NCBI RefSeq assembly: GCF_027366395.1
Contig: NZ_CP114771.1
Coordinates: 310,001 to 374,000 of the forward strand
From: Endozoicomonas sp. GU-1
GTDB lineage: Bacteria; Pseudomonadota; Gammaproteobacteria; Pseudomonadales; Endozoicomonadaceae
DNA length: 64,000 nt
Direction of reading: 5' to 3'
Both the position numbers and the translations under genes were made by a program. This document shows positions 37,352 through 48,189 of this stretch, one piece after another. The first letter of the stretch is position 1; each line of letters opens with the position of its first letter. The notes beneath the pieces are model-generated. The model saw nothing but the letters and a program-made list of their open reading frames with translations, was not told the origin of the DNA and did no database searches.

Positions 37352-38131
37352 ATGGCCAATACATCGTTACAGGGAAAAAGCGGCATTCAGGGAGTTCCGC
37401 CAGAGAGGCTGCCGCGCCATGTGGCTATTATTCTTGATGGGAACAACCGCTGGGCCAAACGGAAACACCTGCCCGGGCTCGCCGGACACCGCGCGGGTGT
37501 TAACCGGGTTCGTGAAGTGGTTGAAGCCTGCGATGAACAGGGTGTTGAAGTGCTCACGCTGTTTGCGTTCAGCAGCGAGAACTGGAATCGGCCGGTCATT
37601 GAAGTCAATGGCCTGATGCGCCTGTTCCTGGGAGTTCTCAAGCGAGAGGCTCGTCGGATGAAGAAAAATCGCATCCGGCTGAAGGTCATTGGCGACATTA
37701 CCCGATTCAGTCCTGAAATTCAGAAATATATTCAAGAAGTAGAAACGCTCACTGCCAATGATTATTCAGTGACCCTGGTCATTGCTGCCAACTATGGTGG
37801 CAGGTGGGATATCGCTTCTGCTGCGAGGCTACTGGCTGAAAAAGTGGCGCGTGGTGAGCTTGATGCTAAAAATATTGATGAGTTTGCCATTGAACAGCAT
37901 CTCAGTACGTCGGGTTTGCCTGCCCCTGATCTATTGATTCGTACCAGTGGTGAACAGCGAATCAGTAACTTTCTATTGTGGCAATGTGCTTACAGTGAGT
38001 TTTATTTTACCGACACCCTGTGGCCGGATTTTGGCCGTAATGAATTACAGCAGGCCCTGCTGAGCTACGCCCGTCGGCAGCGACGGTTTGGCAAAACCAG
38101 CGAGCAAGTGGAGGCTGAAACACTGTGCTGA
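37352..38131 (+). CDS. uppS: Undecaprenyl diphosphate synthase
   Basis: 259 residues. Cis-prenyltransferase making the C55 lipid carrier for peptidoglycan and LPS. Motifs: HVAIILDGNNRWAKRK (catalytic Asp; the usual DGNGRWA has N for the second G here), GHRAG, TLFAFSSENWNRP, ELLIRT-like DLLIRTSGEQRISNFLLWQ, and YSEFYFTDTLWPDF. A 196-base gap follows frr. Overlaps cdsA by seven bases. Confidence 0.95.
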   Translation: MANTSLQGKSGIQGVPPERLPRHVAIILDGNNRWAKRKHLPGLAGHRAGVNRVREVVEACDEQGVEVLTLFAFSSENWNRPVIEVNGLMRLFLGVLKREARRMKKNRIRLKVIGDITRFSPEIQKYIQEVETLTANDYSVTLVIAANYGGRWDIASAARLLAEKVARGELDAKNIDEFAIEQHLSTSGLPAPDLLIRTSGEQRISNFLLWQCAYSEFYFTDTLWPDFGRNELQQALLSYARRQRRFGKTSEQVEAETLC

Positions 38132-38931
38132 AAGAAAGAATCATAACTGCTGTCATATTAGCGCCAGTGGCGCTGGCAGGCGTTTTTTTATTACCTTTAA
38201 CCGGTTTTGGCTTTTTTATTGCTGCGATTATTATGTTAGCGGCTTGGGAATGGGCAAACCTTGCCGGTTTTGAACAGCGATCTGTACGTTTGTTCTATAC
38301 GCTGGCTATTGGTGTTTTTTGTGCTCTGACACTTTTTTTACCTTCTTCTCTGATTCTTGGTCTGGCTGTTGTCTGGTGGCTGGTCGCCTTTATTCTCGTC
38401 GGGCAATATCCCAAGAGCGCGCGCTGGCTTGAGAATAAGCCCCTGAGATTATTGATGGGGGCGCTGACTCTGGTGCCGCCATGGCTTGGTCTTTATGAAC
38501 TCAAACAAATGCCAGACTCTGCCTGGTTGGTTGTTACCCTTCTGGTGATGGTCTGGGGGGCAGACTGCGGTGCTTATTTTGCTGGCAAGCGTTTTGGCAG
38601 AACAAAACTGATTGAGCGGGTCAGCCCGAAAAAGACGATGGAGGGACTGGTCGGCGGCCTACTGGTCTCAATGCTGATTTCAAGTCTGGTGACGTTATTC
38701 GCCAGTATCAGCTTTTTTCAGGGAGTGTTGTTGTTGATTCTGACCATACTGACTGTTCTGGTTTCCGTTCTGGGTGACCTCTGGGAAAGTGTCTTGAAGC
38801 GTCACCGCGGCGTTAAGGACAGTGGAAGCCTGCTGCCAGGTCACGGTGGTGTGCTTGATCGAATTGATAGCCTGACGGCTGCCGTGCCGATATTTACTCT
38901 TTTTGTCATGATAACCAGGGGTGTATTTTAG
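38125..38931 (+). CDS. cdsA: Phosphatidate cytidylyltransferase
   Basis: 268 residues, GTG start inside the end of uppS. Inner-membrane enzyme forming CDP-diacylglycerol from CTP and phosphatidate. About eight hydrophobic helices; C-terminal signature SVLKRHRGVKDSGSLLPGHG followed by GVLDRIDS carries the Asp and Lys residues of the CDS family. SPKKTMEGLVGG is also typical. Confidence 0.95.
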   Translation: MLKERIITAVILAPVALAGVFLLPLTGFGFFIAAIIMLAAWEWANLAGFEQRSVRLFYTLAIGVFCALTLFLPSSLILGLAVVWWLVAFILVGQYPKSARWLENKPLRLLMGALTLVPPWLGLYELKQMPDSAWLVVTLLVMVWGADCGAYFAGKRFGRTKLIERVSPKKTMEGLVGGLLVSMLISSLVTLFASISFFQGVLLLILTILTVLVSVLGDLWESVLKRHRGVKDSGSLLPGHGGVLDRIDSLTAAVPIFTLFVMITRGVF

Positions 38932-38934
38932 GTC

Positions 38935-40149
38935 ATGACTGCATCATGTTCTCAATCCGGCAGACAGCGGGTTTGTGTGTTGGGTTCCACCGGGTCCATT
39001 GGCAAAAGTACTTTGGATGTGATCGCGCGGAACCCGGATCAATACACCGTGCATTCTTTAGTCGCCGGCAGAAACGCAGACGTTATGCTGGAGCAGGCCC
39101 GTCAGTTTCGCCCGCAATATATCGTTATGGCGGACCAACAGGCGGCCAATAAACTCAGGGCAGATCTTCACTCTGAAGGTTTGCGCATTTCTGTCGAATC
39201 CGGCCTGGATGCCATGAACCAGGTGGCGGCGGATGGCGATGTTGACGTGGTTATGGCGGCCATTGTAGGTGCTGCGGGGCTGCCGCCCACCATGGCTGCG
39301 GTTCGTGCCGGAAAAAAAATACTGCTGGCGAACAAGGAAACGCTGGTGATGACCGGTGCCTTGTTCATGGATGCGGTTAAGACATCTGGTTCTGTTCTTC
39401 TTCCTATCGATAGTGAACATAACGCCATTTTTCAGTGCCTGCCTGCTGATCACCAAAGGGGGCTCGAGCGGGTGGGGGTCAGACGAATATTGCTGACCGC
39501 TTCCGGCGGTCCATTCCGACAGTCTCCGGTAGAAAGTTTTGCCGCTGTGACGCCTGAACAGGCCTGTGCCCATCCAAACTGGTGTATGGGGCGTAAAATT
39601 TCCGTAGACTCTGCCACGATGATGAATAAAGGGCTTGAGTTTATTGAAGCCTGCTGGTTGTTTGATGCCCGTCCTGAGCAGGTGGAGGTGGTGATTCATC
39701 CGCAAAGCATCATCCACTCAATGGTGGATTATGAGGATGGCTCGGTACTTGCCCAGATGGGGAATCCGGACATGAGAACGCCCATTGCCCATGCCCTGGC
39801 ATGGCCGGGAAGAATAACATCCGGTGTTGCTCCCCTGTCTCTGACCGAGATTGCCAGACTGGATTTCTATGCGCCGGACATGATGCGTTACCGATGTCTG
39901 AAGCTGGCCCAGGACGTAGCGCGCAGCGGTGGTACCGCGGCGGCTATGCTCAATGCTGCCAATGAAATTGCCGTTGATGCATTTCTGGAACGCAAACTGC
40001 GTTTTGATCGCATACCTGAAGTCATTAATGCCACATTGCAGACCTTACCGGTCATGCATGCCGGCGACATGGATCAAGTGCTGGAAGCTGACAGGGAAGC
40101 CCGCTATCTGGCCCGGAAACAGGTTTCACAAATGCAGGGTGTTGCATGA
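38935..40149 (+). CDS. dxr: 1-deoxy-D-xylulose 5-phosphate reductoisomerase
   Basis: 404 residues. NADPH-dependent step of the MEP isoprenoid pathway. Rossmann motif [16 protein letters not shown] at 14-29, then [21 protein letters not shown] (metal-binding Asp and Glu), TASGGPFR, and [20 protein letters not shown]. Full length. Stop overlaps the rseP start (ATGA). Confidence 0.96.
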   Translation: MTASCSQSGRQRVCVLGSTGSIGKSTLDVIARNPDQYTVHSLVAGRNADVMLEQARQFRPQYIVMADQQAANKLRADLHSEGLRISVESGLDAMNQVAADGDVDVVMAAIVGAAGLPPTMAAVRAGKKILLANKETLVMTGALFMDAVKTSGSVLLPIDSEHNAIFQCLPADHQRGLERVGVRRILLTASGGPFRQSPVESFAAVTPEQACAHPNWCMGRKISVDSATMMNKGLEFIEACWLFDARPEQVEVVIHPQSIIHSMVDYEDGSVLAQMGNPDMRTPIAHALAWPGRITSGVAPLSLTEIARLDFYAPDMMRYRCLKLAQDVARSGGTAAAMLNAANEIAVDAFLERKLRFDRIPEVINATLQTLPVMHAGDMDQVLEADREARYLARKQVSQMQGVA

Positions 40150-41550
40150 TTTTTGAATCGCTCTTGTCGGAGATTGCTGGCTCAGCACAGACCATTTTTG
40201 CTTTTGTAGTAACCCTTGGAATACTGGTGAGTATTCACGAGTATGGTCACTTCTGGGTGGCTCGCCGTTGTGGTGTCAAAGTGCTTCGTTTCTCCGTGGG
40301 CTTTGGCAAGTCATTATGGCGCTGGACTGATCGTCACGGTACTGAATTCAGTATTGCAGCAATACCGCTGGGTGGCTATGTCAAGATGCTGGATGAGAGG
40401 GAAGGGCCGGTACCCGAAAATGAACAGCACCTTTCCTTTAATAGTAAGCCCGTCCTTGCCCGGATTGCCATTGTCGCTGCCGGGCCTGTTGCCAACTTTC
40501 TGCTGGCCATTTTTGCCCTCTGGCTCATGTATATGGTGGGGGTTCGTACCCTGATGCCTCGGGTTGGCGAAGTGATTCCCGATTCTCCATCTGCCGTTGC
40601 CGGTATTCACCCCGGTGATGAAATTGTTGCTGTGAACGGTGTGGAAACACCGGGCTGGCAGGCCGTGAACATGGAGCTGCTGTCTTTCATTGGTGAGAGT
40701 AGAAATCTTGATGTCTCTATCCGGGCAGGTGAGCCCGGAGAGACCTCAGAGGGGGCTGTCCGGGATAAGAATATCGTGATAGTTGACTGGCTGGTTAATG
40801 AGGAGCAGCCCAATCCTGTGCGTTCCCTGGGTATTGTGCCGTACTCTCCTGTTATCCCTGCGGTCATTGGTCAGCTATCGGACGATGGGGCGGCAGCAAG
40901 AGATGGTCTGGAGTCGGGTGATAAAATCCTGCAGGTTAATGGCGAAACCGTCATTGACTGGATGCACTTTGTTGAACTGATTCGTGACAATGCCGGTCAA
41001 ACTCTGCAATTGCTGGTTGAGCGGGATGGCGTCAGTCAGGAAATGCCGTTGACCCCGGGCAGTCGATCCACTGACGGGGTGACAACCGGTTTTATCGGTG
41101 CAGGTGTCCAACAGGTTTCCTGGCCAGAAACCATGATTCGCCATTTACAGTTTGGGCCGATTGATTCGCTGGTAAAAGGTGCCCAGGCGACCTGGTCACT
41201 GACCAGCATGACCCTGGAATCCCTCTGGAAGATGGTTGTCGGGCTGGTTTCCGTGAAAAACTTGAGCGGTCCGATAACCATTGCTAAAGTGGCTGGCGCG
41301 TCGCTTGAGTCCGGGTTGGAAAATTTTCTCTATTTTCTGGCCATGTTGAGCGTCAGCCTGGGGGTGTTGAACCTGCTCCCCCATACCCGTGCTGGATGGC
41401 GGTCATCTGCTTTTCTACCTCGTTGAAATGGTCAGGGGCAAGCCGCTTTCCGAGAAAACCCAGACACTGGGTTTGAAAATCGGGGTAACCTTGGTTGTCG
41501 GAGTGATGATGCTGGCCATGTATAACGACCTGAGCCGACTCCTCCAATGA
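40146..41550 (+). CDS. rseP: Site-2 zinc metalloprotease RseP, frame change at 41378-41382
   Basis: Inner-membrane protease that cuts anti-sigma factor RseA in the sigma-E envelope-stress cascade. Zinc motif HEYGH at 31-35 in the first helix, two PDZ domains (about 110-290), C-terminal helices. As written the frame ends at 41426 after NLLPHTR. Removing one C from the C5 run near 41380 restores [20 protein letters not shown] and runs to TGA 41548-41550, about 467 residues (E. coli 450). The third zinc ligand, Asp of LDGGH, lies only in the restored frame, so the gene as written would be inactive. rseP is essential in E. coli, so a base-calling error is the best explanation. Confidence 0.93.
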
Positions 41551-41653
41551 AAGAAAAGCACTTTGCGCTCTGCGCGTCATGAATAGCGATGTGGAAATTG
41601 AAGAGCATGTTTTTCACGTTAATGCGAAATGAACACGGATAAGAACGGATTCC

Positions 41654-43969
41654 ATGAAGCGATCACTGTTGTCTCTGCTGATTGGCTCTTTAGCCATCGC
41701 GCCTGCTGCCCAGGCCTTCGTCGTCTCAGATATCCGGATTGATGGCCTTCAACGGGTTTCAGCCGGGACAGTTTTTAATGCCCTGCCGGTTGAGGTGGGC
41801 GATGATATTGAATCACCGGATATCGCCGGGGCCGCCCGGGCGCTCTATCAAACCGGGTATTTCAATGATATTCGTATGGCCCGTGAAGGTGATGTTCTGG
41901 TAGTTGCCGTGGTTGAGCGACCCTCCATCAGCGGAATTGAGATCAAGGGCAATAAGGCGATCAAGACGGAAGATCTGATAACCGGCCTGGAGCGGTCCGG
42001 TCTGGCGGAAGGTGAGATTTTCCAGCAGGCCACCCTGGAAGCGATCCGTCTTGAGCTTGAGCGTCAATACGTTGCCCAGGGGCGATACGGTGCCAGGATC
42101 ACCGCCGATGTTGAAGCGCAGCCCCGTAACCGGGTGAAGTTGCGCATCAATGTCAAGGAAGGCAAGGTGGCGACCATACAGCATGTTAATGTTGTGGGTA
42201 ATACGGCCTTCCCCAGGGATGAACTGATTGACCTGTTTGAGCTGCAAAAAACCGAGTGGTATCAATTCTTCAGTTCTGCGGATAAATACTCCCGGGAGAA
42301 ACTGTCCGGTGACCTGGAGCGCTTGCGGTCATGGTACCTGGACCGGGGTTATATCAACTTCAATATTACCTCCACCCAGGTTTCTATCAGCCCTGACAAG
42401 CAGAGTGTGTACATTACGGTCAACGTTGCTGAGGGTGATAAGTACACAGTCAGTGACGTTAAGCTGGCCGGTGATCTGGTGATTCCCGAAGACGAGGCAA
42501 AAAAGCTGCTGCTGGCCCAGCCGGAGCAGGTGTTCTCCCGCAGACTGATTACTACCACGGAAGAGATTCTGAGCCGTCGCCTTGGCAACGAAGGGTATAC
42601 CTTTGCCAATGTGACCGGCATTCCCAAACCAGACCATGACAACAAAACCGTTGAGTTGACCTTCTTTGTTGATCCGGGCCGCAGGGCGTATGTCCGACGG
42701 ATTAACTTCTCCGGAAATACCAAGACCGATGATGAGGTGCTGCGTCGGGAAATGCGCCAGATGGAGGGTGCATCTGCCAATACCCAGAAGATTGAGCAGT
42801 CCAAGGTGCGGCTTGAGCGTCTGGGGTATTTCAAGGAAGTCAATGTTGAAACGCCGCCGGTGCCGGGAACCAGCGATCAGATTGATGTTAATTACACCGT
42901 AGAAGAGCAGCCTTCCGGCAGTGTTACGGCCAGTATCGGTTTCTCCCAGTCTGATGGTCTGTTGCTCGGTGGCTCGGTCAGCCAGAATAACTTCCTGGGA
43001 ACCGGCAACAAGGTCACCGTTGGTTTGAACAAGAGTGATGTCAGCCAGCTCTACAATTTCAGTTTTATGGATCCCTATTACACCATTGACGGTGTATCCC
43101 GTGGTTATGATATTTACTATCGGACCTACGATTACAGTGATTCGGACATCTCCAGTTATGCGGCTGACACTTTTGGCGGTAACGTTCGTTTCGGGTATCC
43201 ATTGTCTGAAACAGAGTCCATTAATTTCAGTCTTGGGGTGGATGGTACGGAAATTACCACCGGTTCCGGCACTCCCCGGGTTATCCTGGATTATCTGGAT
43301 GAAGAAGGGCGCAAGTTTACCAATATCAAGGCGTCACTGGGCTGGTCGCAGTCAGAGTTGAACCGTGGGCTGCTGCCAACGGCGGGTTATTCCCAGAGTT
43401 TGTCGCTGTCTGCCGCGATGCCGGGCTCAACCACTACGTTTTATAAGCTGGTGTATCGAGGTCAGTACTTCCAGCCCATTACCCGCAGTCTGACGGCGCG
43501 TTTTGCCACTCGCCTGGGTTATGGCGGTGCCTATGGCAGTACTTCTGAAATGCCGTTCTTTGAGAACTTTTATGCCGGTGGTTTTGGTTCTGTCAGGGGT
43601 TACAATGATAACTCCCTTGGACCCAAGGCTGCGCAACGGGATAACGGCGATGACTTCAACAGCATGGGGGGTGATGTGCTGCTTGAGGGTACGGTTGAAG
43701 TGCTATTCCCGTTGCCTTTTGTCAAGGATCAGCGTTCATTAAGGACCAGCGTGTTCTTTGACTACGGTAATGTGTTTGATACGAGCTGCAGCTCACAGGT
43801 GGTCGATTGCTACAAGCCGGACCTGGGCGAGCTGCGTTACAGTGCTGGTGTGGGCCTGACCTGGATTACCCCCCTTGGCCCGCTGACTTTCAGTCTGGCT
43901 AAGGCTCTGAATGCCAAAGGCAGGGATGAAACCCAGACCTTCCAGTTCTCTCTGGGGACTCCATTCTAA
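41654..43969 (+). CDS. bamA: Outer membrane assembly factor BamA
   Basis: 771 residues. Signal peptide (MKRSLLSLLIGSLAIAPAAQA), five POTRA domains (about 22-420), and a 16-strand Omp85 barrel. The lid motif appears as GGFGSVRGYNDNSLGP, with the conserved VRGY. The last residues FQFSLGTPF end in Phe as usual for outer-membrane proteins. Core of the BAM complex, next to its chaperone Skp. A terminator separates them. Confidence 0.97.
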   Translation: MKRSLLSLLIGSLAIAPAAQAFVVSDIRIDGLQRVSAGTVFNALPVEVGDDIESPDIAGAARALYQTGYFNDIRMAREGDVLVVAVVERPSISGIEIKGNKAIKTEDLITGLERSGLAEGEIFQQATLEAIRLELERQYVAQGRYGARITADVEAQPRNRVKLRINVKEGKVATIQHVNVVGNTAFPRDELIDLFELQKTEWYQFFSSADKYSREKLSGDLERLRSWYLDRGYINFNITSTQVSISPDKQSVYITVNVAEGDKYTVSDVKLAGDLVIPEDEAKKLLLAQPEQVFSRRLITTTEEILSRRLGNEGYTFANVTGIPKPDHDNKTVELTFFVDPGRRAYVRRINFSGNTKTDDEVLRREMRQMEGASANTQKIEQSKVRLERLGYFKEVNVETPPVPGTSDQIDVNYTVEEQPSGSVTASIGFSQSDGLLLGGSVSQNNFLGTGNKVTVGLNKSDVSQLYNFSFMDPYYTIDGVSRGYDIYYRTYDYSDSDISSYAADTFGGNVRFGYPLSETESINFSLGVDGTEITTGSGTPRVILDYLDEEGRKFTNIKASLGWSQSELNRGLLPTAGYSQSLSLSAAMPGSTTTFYKLVYRGQYFQPITRSLTARFATRLGYGGAYGSTSEMPFFENFYAGGFGSVRGYNDNSLGPKAAQRDNGDDFNSMGGDVLLEGTVEVLFPLPFVKDQRSLRTSVFFDYGNVFDTSCSSQVVDCYKPDLGELRYSAGVGLTWITPLGPLTFSLAKALNAKGRDETQTFQFSLGTPF

Positions 43970-44005
43970 GCAAATCCCTCTTGAAAGAGGGTATTTTACG
44001 TAATT

Positions 44006-44029
44006 AAAAGGTGCTATCAGGCACCTTTT
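44006..44029 (+). terminator. Terminator after bamA
   Basis: AAAAGGTGC and GCACCTTTT around a TATCAG-containing loop, with a T-rich tail. A second, smaller hairpin (CCCTCTTGAAAGAGGG) sits just before it at about 43977-43992. Confidence 0.85.
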
Positions 44030-44069
44030 CTTTATAATGCCTCTTTTTACCGTTTTCAGGAGATTTATT

Positions 44070-44579
44070 TTGAAATCCATCAGACTGGCATTCCTGGCCC
44101 TGATTATGTTGGCCCCCCTGGCCAATGCAGCCACTACTGGCAGTAAAGTGGGTGTGCTTGATACGGTGATGGTGTTAAGTGAATCCGATGCGGGCAAACA
44201 ATACGCCAAAAAGTCTGAAGCCAAGTTCAAGCCTCAGTTGACTGCTCTGCAGAAGCTGGAGAGCGACGTTCGTAATATGCAGGAAAAGCTGCAGAAAGAT
44301 GGCCCGACTTTGAGCGCCGAGCAATTGAAAGTTCGTCAGCTGGAGTTACAACGCAAGTATGAAGACTGGCAACTGAAAGGACGTCAGTATCAGACTGAAA
44401 GGGCAGAAGCGGATAATGCAGAGCGTGAAAAGCTGCGGCCAAAACTGCAGACTGCCATTGATACGGTTATTAGTGAATTAAAGCTGGACCTGGTCATTGA
44501 TCGTCAGATGGCCATCTATGGCAGTCCGGGTATTGATATCACTCGCAAGGTCATTGAAAGCCTCAACCAGATGAAGTAA
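44070..44579 (+). CDS. skp: Periplasmic chaperone Skp/OmpH
   Basis: 169 residues from TTG 44070, chosen because CAGGAG precedes it at good spacing and it begins a clean signal peptide (KSIRLAFLALIMLAPLANA). Helical charged tentacle region (about 55-130) and a core beta strand with VGVLDTVMVL. Holds unfolded outer-membrane proteins for BAM. Placed between bamA and lpxD as in E. coli. Confidence 0.93.
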   Translation: MKSIRLAFLALIMLAPLANAATTGSKVGVLDTVMVLSESDAGKQYAKKSEAKFKPQLTALQKLESDVRNMQEKLQKDGPTLSAEQLKVRQLELQRKYEDWQLKGRQYQTERAEADNAEREKLRPKLQTAIDTVISELKLDLVIDRQMAIYGSPGIDITRKVIESLNQMK

Positions 44580-44585
44580 TGAATC

Positions 44586-45605
44586 ATGACTGTTGTTTAT
44601 ACTTTGTCCCAACTGGCAGAACAGTGTGGTGCCCGGCTGCAGGGAGATGGGGATAAGCAGGTCTCAGGTCTGAATACCCTTCAGGATGCCGGGGGGCATG
44701 AGTTAAGCTTTCTGGCTAATCCGGCCTATGCCCGATATCTGGAAACTACTCAGGCCGGTGCGGTTATTCTCTGCCCGGATTCCGCCAGTGGCTTTGCCGG
44801 CAATGCCCTGGTTCTTGATAACCCATATCTGGGTTATGCCCGGCTCTCCTCCCTGTTCGATACTGACCGTGGTGGCAATGCAGGTATCCACCCCAGTGCC
44901 GTGGTTGATGAGACCGCTGTTGTGGATGCGACTGCTGCCATTGGTGCCAACGTTGTTATTGAGGCAGGCGTTCAGATTGCCGCCGGTGTTCGCATTGATG
45001 CCGGTACCGTGGTGGGGCACGACTCCGTGCTTGGTGCCGATGTCCACCTCCATCGCAATGTTACGGTTTGCCACGGTGTCACCATCGGTGATCGGACCAT
45101 CATTCACTCTGGAGCGGTGATTGGTGGTGATGGTTTTGGTAATGCACATGCGGATGGCCGCTGGTACAAAATCGCCCAGATAGGTGGTGTGGTGATCGGC
45201 AGTGATGTTGAAATTGGCAACAACACCTGTATTGACCGTGGTGCTCTTGGTAATACGGAAATACACAGTGGAGTTCGCCTCGATAACCTGATTCAGATTG
45301 CTCACAATGTGGTAATCGGCGAGAACACAGCTATTGCGTCCGGTGTCGGTATTTCCGGAAGTACAAAGATTGGTAAAAACTGTACTATTGCCGGAGCCGC
45401 CGGTTTTGCCGGTCATCTGACCATTGCTGATGGGACGTTTATCAGTGGCATGGCCATGATTACGCGCTCAATTACCAGGGCTGGTTCCTACTCTTCCGGT
45501 ACTGGTTTTATGGAGAGTCGTGAGTGGCGGAAAAACGTGGTTCGTTTCCGGCAACTGGATGATCTGGCCAGGCGGGTTAAACAGCTGGAGAAGCAGTGCG
45601 ACTGA
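44586..45605 (+). CDS. lpxD: UDP-3-O-acylglucosamine N-acyltransferase
   Basis: 339 residues. Third step of lipid A synthesis. N-terminal domain (FLANPAYARYLETTQAGAVI), then a left-handed beta-helix of hexapeptide repeats. Catalytic His in IAQIGGVVIGSDVEIGNN followed by RGALGNT and IAHNVVIGENT. Last helix with RRVKQLEKQ. Starts six bases after skp. Confidence 0.95.
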   Translation: MTVVYTLSQLAEQCGARLQGDGDKQVSGLNTLQDAGGHELSFLANPAYARYLETTQAGAVILCPDSASGFAGNALVLDNPYLGYARLSSLFDTDRGGNAGIHPSAVVDETAVVDATAAIGANVVIEAGVQIAAGVRIDAGTVVGHDSVLGADVHLHRNVTVCHGVTIGDRTIIHSGAVIGGDGFGNAHADGRWYKIAQIGGVVIGSDVEIGNNTCIDRGALGNTEIHSGVRLDNLIQIAHNVVIGENTAIASGVGISGSTKIGKNCTIAGAAGFAGHLTIADGTFISGMAMITRSITRAGSYSSGTGFMESREWRKNVVRFRQLDDLARRVKQLEKQCD

Positions 45606-45658
45606 TATAAGTACACTGAAACCTGGCTGTTACCAGGGTAAGAATTTTTACGGTAAAG

Positions 45659-45684
45659 AAAAGGCTGGTTGTCCAGCCTTTTTC
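45659..45684 (+). terminator. Terminator between lpxD and fabZ
   Basis: AAAAGGCTGG and CCAGCCTTTTT around a TTGT loop, ending in a T run. Partial termination here would set lpxD and fabZ levels apart. Confidence 0.85.
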
Positions 45685-45704
45685 TGTTATAGAGTTTAAG
45701 GTGA

Positions 45705-46145
45705 ATGAGACGAATTGAGGTAATTAAGGAGATCCTGCCCCATCGGTATCCTTTTCTGCTGGTGGATCGGGTTCTTCATGTGGATACAGAAAATGGCTCC
45801 ATCGAATGTCTTAAAAATGTATCCAGTAATGAGCCGCATTTTAATGGCCATTTCCCACAGCATCCGGTGATGCCGGGGGTATTGATTATTGAAGCGATGG
45901 CTCAGTCAGCAGGTATCCTTGGTTATCACATTCGCAAGACGGATGGCGACACAATCTATTTTTTTGCCGGGGTTGATAAGGTGCGTTTTCGCAAACCGGT
46001 GGTTCCCGGTGATCAGCTGATTCTCCGGGCAACACTGTTGGCGCTGAAACGGGATATCTGGAAATTTGCCTGTGAGGCGGTGGTTGATGGTAATATTGTC
46101 TGCTCTGCAGAAGTTACGTGTGCAAGAAAGGAAATAAAATCTTGA
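45705..46145 (+). CDS. fabZ: 3-hydroxyacyl-ACP dehydratase FabZ
   Basis: 146 residues. Hot-dog fold dehydratase of fatty acid elongation. Catalytic His in [13 protein letters not shown] and catalytic Glu in [24 protein letters not shown] four bases before the ATG is also possible but not in frame with better support. Overlaps the lpxA start. Confidence 0.96.
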   Translation: MRRIEVIKEILPHRYPFLLVDRVLHVDTENGSIECLKNVSSNEPHFNGHFPQHPVMPGVLIIEAMAQSAGILGYHIRKTDGDTIYFFAGVDKVRFRKPVVPGDQLILRATLLALKRDIWKFACEAVVDGNIVCSAEVTCARKEIKS

Positions 46146-46999
46146 GCGACACACTCTCCGTTACTGATTCTGAAGCTGCCGGGGCGGTTGAAGCCATTAG
46201 CCCGTTGCAAGCCGATATTCATCCAACCGCCAAAGTTCATCCGTCAGCTATTGTCGAACCGGGTGCCCGTATTGGTGAAGATGTTGAAGTTGGGCCATGG
46301 ACTTATATTGGGTCCGGTGTTGAAGTGGGTATGGGTAGCCGTATTCACTCCCATGTAGTGATCAAGGGCCCGACGGTGATCGGGAAAAATAACCGTATTT
46401 TCCAGTTTTCCAGTGTTGGTGAAGAGTGTCAGGATAAAAAATACGCTGGTGAACTCACTCGCCTGGTGATTGGCGATAACAATATTATCCGTGAAGGCTG
46501 TACCATCCATCGTGGCACCATTCAGGATCAATGGCTGACTGCTATTGGCAGTAACAATTTGCTGATGGCCTATGTGCATGTGGCCCATGACTGTGTTATA
46601 GGCGACAACTGTATCATTGCCAACAATGTGGCACTTGCCGGTCATGTGATGGTTGGCGATAGTGCCATCCTGGGCGGTTACACGACGGTGCATCAGTTCT
46701 GCAAGATTGGTGCCTTCAGTATGAGTGCTGCCCATACGGCACTGTTCAAAGATGTGCCGGCATTTATCATGTCCAGTGGTAATCCTGCTGAAGCCCATGG
46801 TATGAACTTTGAAGGCATGCGTCGTCGGGGATTTACGCCTGAACTGATCAGCAAGCTGAGACAGTGCTATAAGATCATTTACCGTCAGGGGTTGAGAACG
46901 GCTGAAGCGATTGATCGTCTCGAGAGTATGGAGCCGTTGCCGGAAATTCAACTGCTGATTGACTCTCTGAAATCATCAAGTCGTGGTATTACCCGGTGA
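46142..46999 (+). CDS. lpxA: UDP-N-acetylglucosamine acyltransferase
   Basis: 285 residues from TTG 46142, which overlaps the fabZ stop (TTGA) and has AAGGA nine bases upstream. First step of lipid A synthesis. Beta-helix hexapeptides follow a 25-residue N-terminal extension absent from E. coli LpxA (262 residues). Catalytic His in [23 protein letters not shown] near the C-terminus is the usual acyl-site region. A GTG at 46118 would give a longer form. Confidence 0.93.
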   Translation: MSDTLSVTDSEAAGAVEAISPLQADIHPTAKVHPSAIVEPGARIGEDVEVGPWTYIGSGVEVGMGSRIHSHVVIKGPTVIGKNNRIFQFSSVGEECQDKKYAGELTRLVIGDNNIIREGCTIHRGTIQDQWLTAIGSNNLLMAYVHVAHDCVIGDNCIIANNVALAGHVMVGDSAILGGYTTVHQFCKIGAFSMSAAHTALFKDVPAFIMSSGNPAEAHGMNFEGMRRRGFTPELISKLRQCYKIIYRQGLRTAEAIDRLESMEPLPEIQLLIDSLKSSSRGITR

Positions 47000-48189
47000 T
47001 GCAGTCGGCTGTTTCCTCTCCGGGATTATCATTACGTGTTGCATTGGTTGCAGGAGAAGCCTCAGGGGATATTCTCGGGGCCGGGCTGATCCGGGAGATC
47101 AAACGACATTATCCGGATGCTTACTGCTATGGTATTGGCGGTCCCCTGATGCAGTCAGAGGGTTTTGACAGCGTGTTCCCCATGGAGCGGTTATCGGTGA
47201 TGGGGCTGGTTGAGGTTCTCGGGCGTTTGCGAGAACTGCTGGGTATTCGCAAACAGTTGCGGGAGCGACTGATTGCCGATCAGCCCGATGTGTTTATTGG
47301 TATTGATGCCCCTGATTTTAATCTGGCGCTTGAACGCAGGCTGAAAGCGGCCGGTATTCCAACCGTGCATTATGTCAGCCCCCAGGTATGGGCATGGCGT
47401 GAAGGTCGTCTGAAAAAAATCCGCCACTCCGTAGACCACATGCTGGCGCTGCTCCCGTTTGAAGCGGACTATTACCGGGATCATGGTGTACCTGTGACCT
47501 TCGTTGGTCACCCCCTGGCTGACCAGATTTCCATGAATCCGGATCAAGACGCAGCCAGACATACCCTGGGTGTCAGTCATGGTGGTGGGCCGGTGATCGG
47601 GCTCTTGCCAGGCAGCCGCAAACCAGAGATCGCCAAACTTGGTCAACTATTTCTTGAGACCGCCCGCCTGCTCAGGAAAGACTTCCCGGATGCCCGCTTT
47701 TTAATTCCCTGTGCCAATGAGCGACGAAAAAAGCAACTTCTACCCATTGTCCGTGAGTTTCCGGATCTGGACGTAACGGTCTATGATGGTCAGGCACAAT
47801 CGGTTATGGCCGCCTCGGATGCGATTCTGATCGCTTCGGGAACCGCTGTTCTTGAGGCTGCACTGCATAAAAAGCCGCTGGTTGTCAGTTATAAAATGGC
47901 ACCGCTCAGTTTTGCCATTATCAGCCGGATGGTTAAGGTCAAATATGTCTCACTGCCCAATCTTCTGGCCGACAAAGAGCTGGTACCTGAAATGTTACAG
48001 GACGATGCGACCCCTGAAAATCTCCGGGTTTTGATCAAGAAGGCCATTGAAGATCAGGCGTACAGAGATACTCTGAAACAGTCTTTTAAGGAGATTCACC
48101 ACCAACTGAAGCAGGATGCCTGCAGGCTGGCCTATGAAGCGGTGATGTCAGTTATTCAGCAGACCAGGCAGCGGGTAGAGAGTCAATGA
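46996..48189 (+). CDS. lpxB: Lipid-A-disaccharide synthase
   Basis: 397 residues. GT19 enzyme condensing UDP-diacylglucosamine with lipid X at the inner membrane. [51 protein letters not shown] and [10 protein letters not shown] are diagnostic. GTG 46996 or ATG 46999 start, overlapping the lpxA stop (GTGATG). Overlaps rnhB by four bases. Confidence 0.95.
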   Translation: MMQSAVSSPGLSLRVALVAGEASGDILGAGLIREIKRHYPDAYCYGIGGPLMQSEGFDSVFPMERLSVMGLVEVLGRLRELLGIRKQLRERLIADQPDVFIGIDAPDFNLALERRLKAAGIPTVHYVSPQVWAWREGRLKKIRHSVDHMLALLPFEADYYRDHGVPVTFVGHPLADQISMNPDQDAARHTLGVSHGGGPVIGLLPGSRKPEIAKLGQLFLETARLLRKDFPDARFLIPCANERRKKQLLPIVREFPDLDVTVYDGQAQSVMAASDAILIASGTAVLEAALHKKPLVVSYKMAPLSFAIISRMVKVKYVSLPNLLADKELVPEMLQDDATPENLRVLIKKAIEDQAYRDTLKQSFKEIHHQLKQDACRLAYEAVMSVIQQTRQRVESQ

